From Bacillota bacterium (GTDB lineage: Bacteria; Bacillota_I; Bacilli_A; MOL361; Turicibacteraceae): 14,290 nt of DNA. The DNA lies in NCBI GenBank assembly GCA_003486705.1, contig DNGE01000064.1, positions 1 to 14,290 of the forward strand, in the 5' to 3' direction. Position numbers and translations under genes: made by a program. The notes beneath the pieces are model-generated. The model did not search any database, was not told where the DNA came from, and saw only the letters and a list, made by a program, of their open reading frames with translations. Positions 13,844 to 14,290 of this stretch are shown one piece after another (position 1 is the first letter of the stretch; each line of letters begins with the position of its first letter).

Positions 13844-14290
13844 TTAATCAATATATAAATACCATTTCTTTAATAATGGAATACGAGGTAATACTTTGCG
13901 TACCCAAGGTAATACATAGTAGTCTAATCCTAAAACCATTCCAGCATTTCCAATCAGTGCAAATCCACCTACTAAATACCATAACATTTCTGTTGGTGCC
14001 ATACCTGAAGCCCAAATCATACATCCCATTACAATTGTTGCTACAGCTGCTACTGGTGTAAATAAACCGATGATTAACATTCCACCGAATACAATCTCAC
14101 CGATGATCATAGCTGCTTGTACAAATGCCGCTAATGCAGTGAATGAAGTTCCATCTGGCGTATAGAAGAAAGTATTCATTGACCAATCCATCATTGTATC
14201 TACAAATCCTGGTGTAGGCAACACAGCTAACCAGTTCATTAATTCAGTAATTCCATTCGCCAATTGAGAGAAGATATCATTTGCTACTTC
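13844..14290 (-). CDS. C-terminal DoxX-like membrane domain, probably of an Ndh2-type NADH dehydrogenase (5' end cut by window edge)
   Basis: The minus-strand frame is open from the stop at 13844-13846 to the window edge (149 codons). The first possible start inside is only a TTG at 14263 with no ribosome binding site, and the codons before it (EVANDIFSQL) read smoothly, so this is the tail of a larger protein. Visible features are TPGFVDTMMDWSMNTFF, a hydrophobic segment VQAAMIIGEIVFGGMLIIGL (DoxX-like), FTPVAAVATIVMGCMIWASG, WYLVGGFALIGNAGMVLGL, and a basic tail WVRKVLPRIPLLKKW. That makes three or so membrane helices after a first extracytoplasmic loop. In Firmicutes this type of domain is found fused behind FAD/NADH oxidoreductases such as Listeria Ndh2. 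The neighbouring polyprenyl synthase supports a respiratory role. The fusion is inferred; a stand-alone DoxX protein is the alternative. Confidence 0.72.
   Translation of the reverse strand, partial: EVANDIFSQLANGITELMNWLAVLPTPGFVDTMMDWSMNTFFYTPDGTSFTALAAFVQAAMIIGEIVFGGMLIIGLFTPVAAVATIVMGCMIWASGMAPTEMLWYLVGGFALIGNAGMVLGLDYYVLPWVRKVLPRIPLLKKWYLYID

Overview
The window looks like chromosomal DNA of a low-GC, AT-rich member of the Bacillota (Firmicutes). Tryptophan is encoded by TGG, genes carry strong AGGAGG-type ribosome binding sites, short perfect-stem terminators are frequent, and HPr has the regulatory serine used by HPr kinase. A promoter-like site matching the late mother-cell sporulation factor sigma-K suggests a spore former. 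A Turicibacter/Erysipelotrichia-like or related lineage is a guess that the sequence alone cannot settle.

Layout from left to right. (1) 1-2614, minus: DNA polymerase I, with the last few residues cut off by the window edge. (2) 2754-4482, plus: a small hydrophobic membrane protein, a YkuE-type membrane-anchored metallophosphoesterase with an eroded active site, and a Tyr/Pro/Gln/Gly-rich small protein behind a sigma-K-like promoter. (3) 4509-5381, minus: a beta-hydroxyacid dehydrogenase, converging on the preceding gene at a shared bidirectional terminator. (4) 5536-8026, minus: an envelope group made of two paralogous NodB-type polysaccharide deacetylases and a membrane-anchored coiled-coil protein of unknown function. 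(5) 8171-12529, minus: a sugar phosphotransferase (PTS) block, transcribed in the order glucose-type EIIC, EIIA (crr), HPr (ptsH), EI (ptsI). (6) 12733-14290, minus: a long-chain polyprenyl diphosphate synthase, preceded by the C-terminal DoxX-like membrane part of a protein that enters from the right edge and is probably a type-II NADH dehydrogenase of the Ndh2 kind.

How the genes work together. EI and HPr pass phosphate from phosphoenolpyruvate to EIIA. EIIA would need an EIIB domain to feed the EIIC permease, but no EIIB is encoded in the block: EIIC stops where the EIIB linker normally begins. A cre-like site upstream of crr, an inverted repeat upstream of EIIC and a strong terminator between ptsH and ptsI suggest that the cluster is regulated as several units. 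The two right-hand genes would supply a quinone side chain and an NADH:quinone oxidoreductase. That pairing is seen in the flavin-based extracellular electron transfer locus of Listeria, which would continue beyond the right edge. The deacetylase group probably modifies peptidoglycan or another surface glycan.

There is no tRNA, rRNA, CRISPR array, insertion sequence or phage gene that I can see. The most interesting items are the EIIB-less PTS block, the eroded metallophosphoesterase, the sigma-K-like promoter in front of a coat-like protein, the possible electron transfer locus, and the uncharacterised coiled-coil protein beside the deacetylases.
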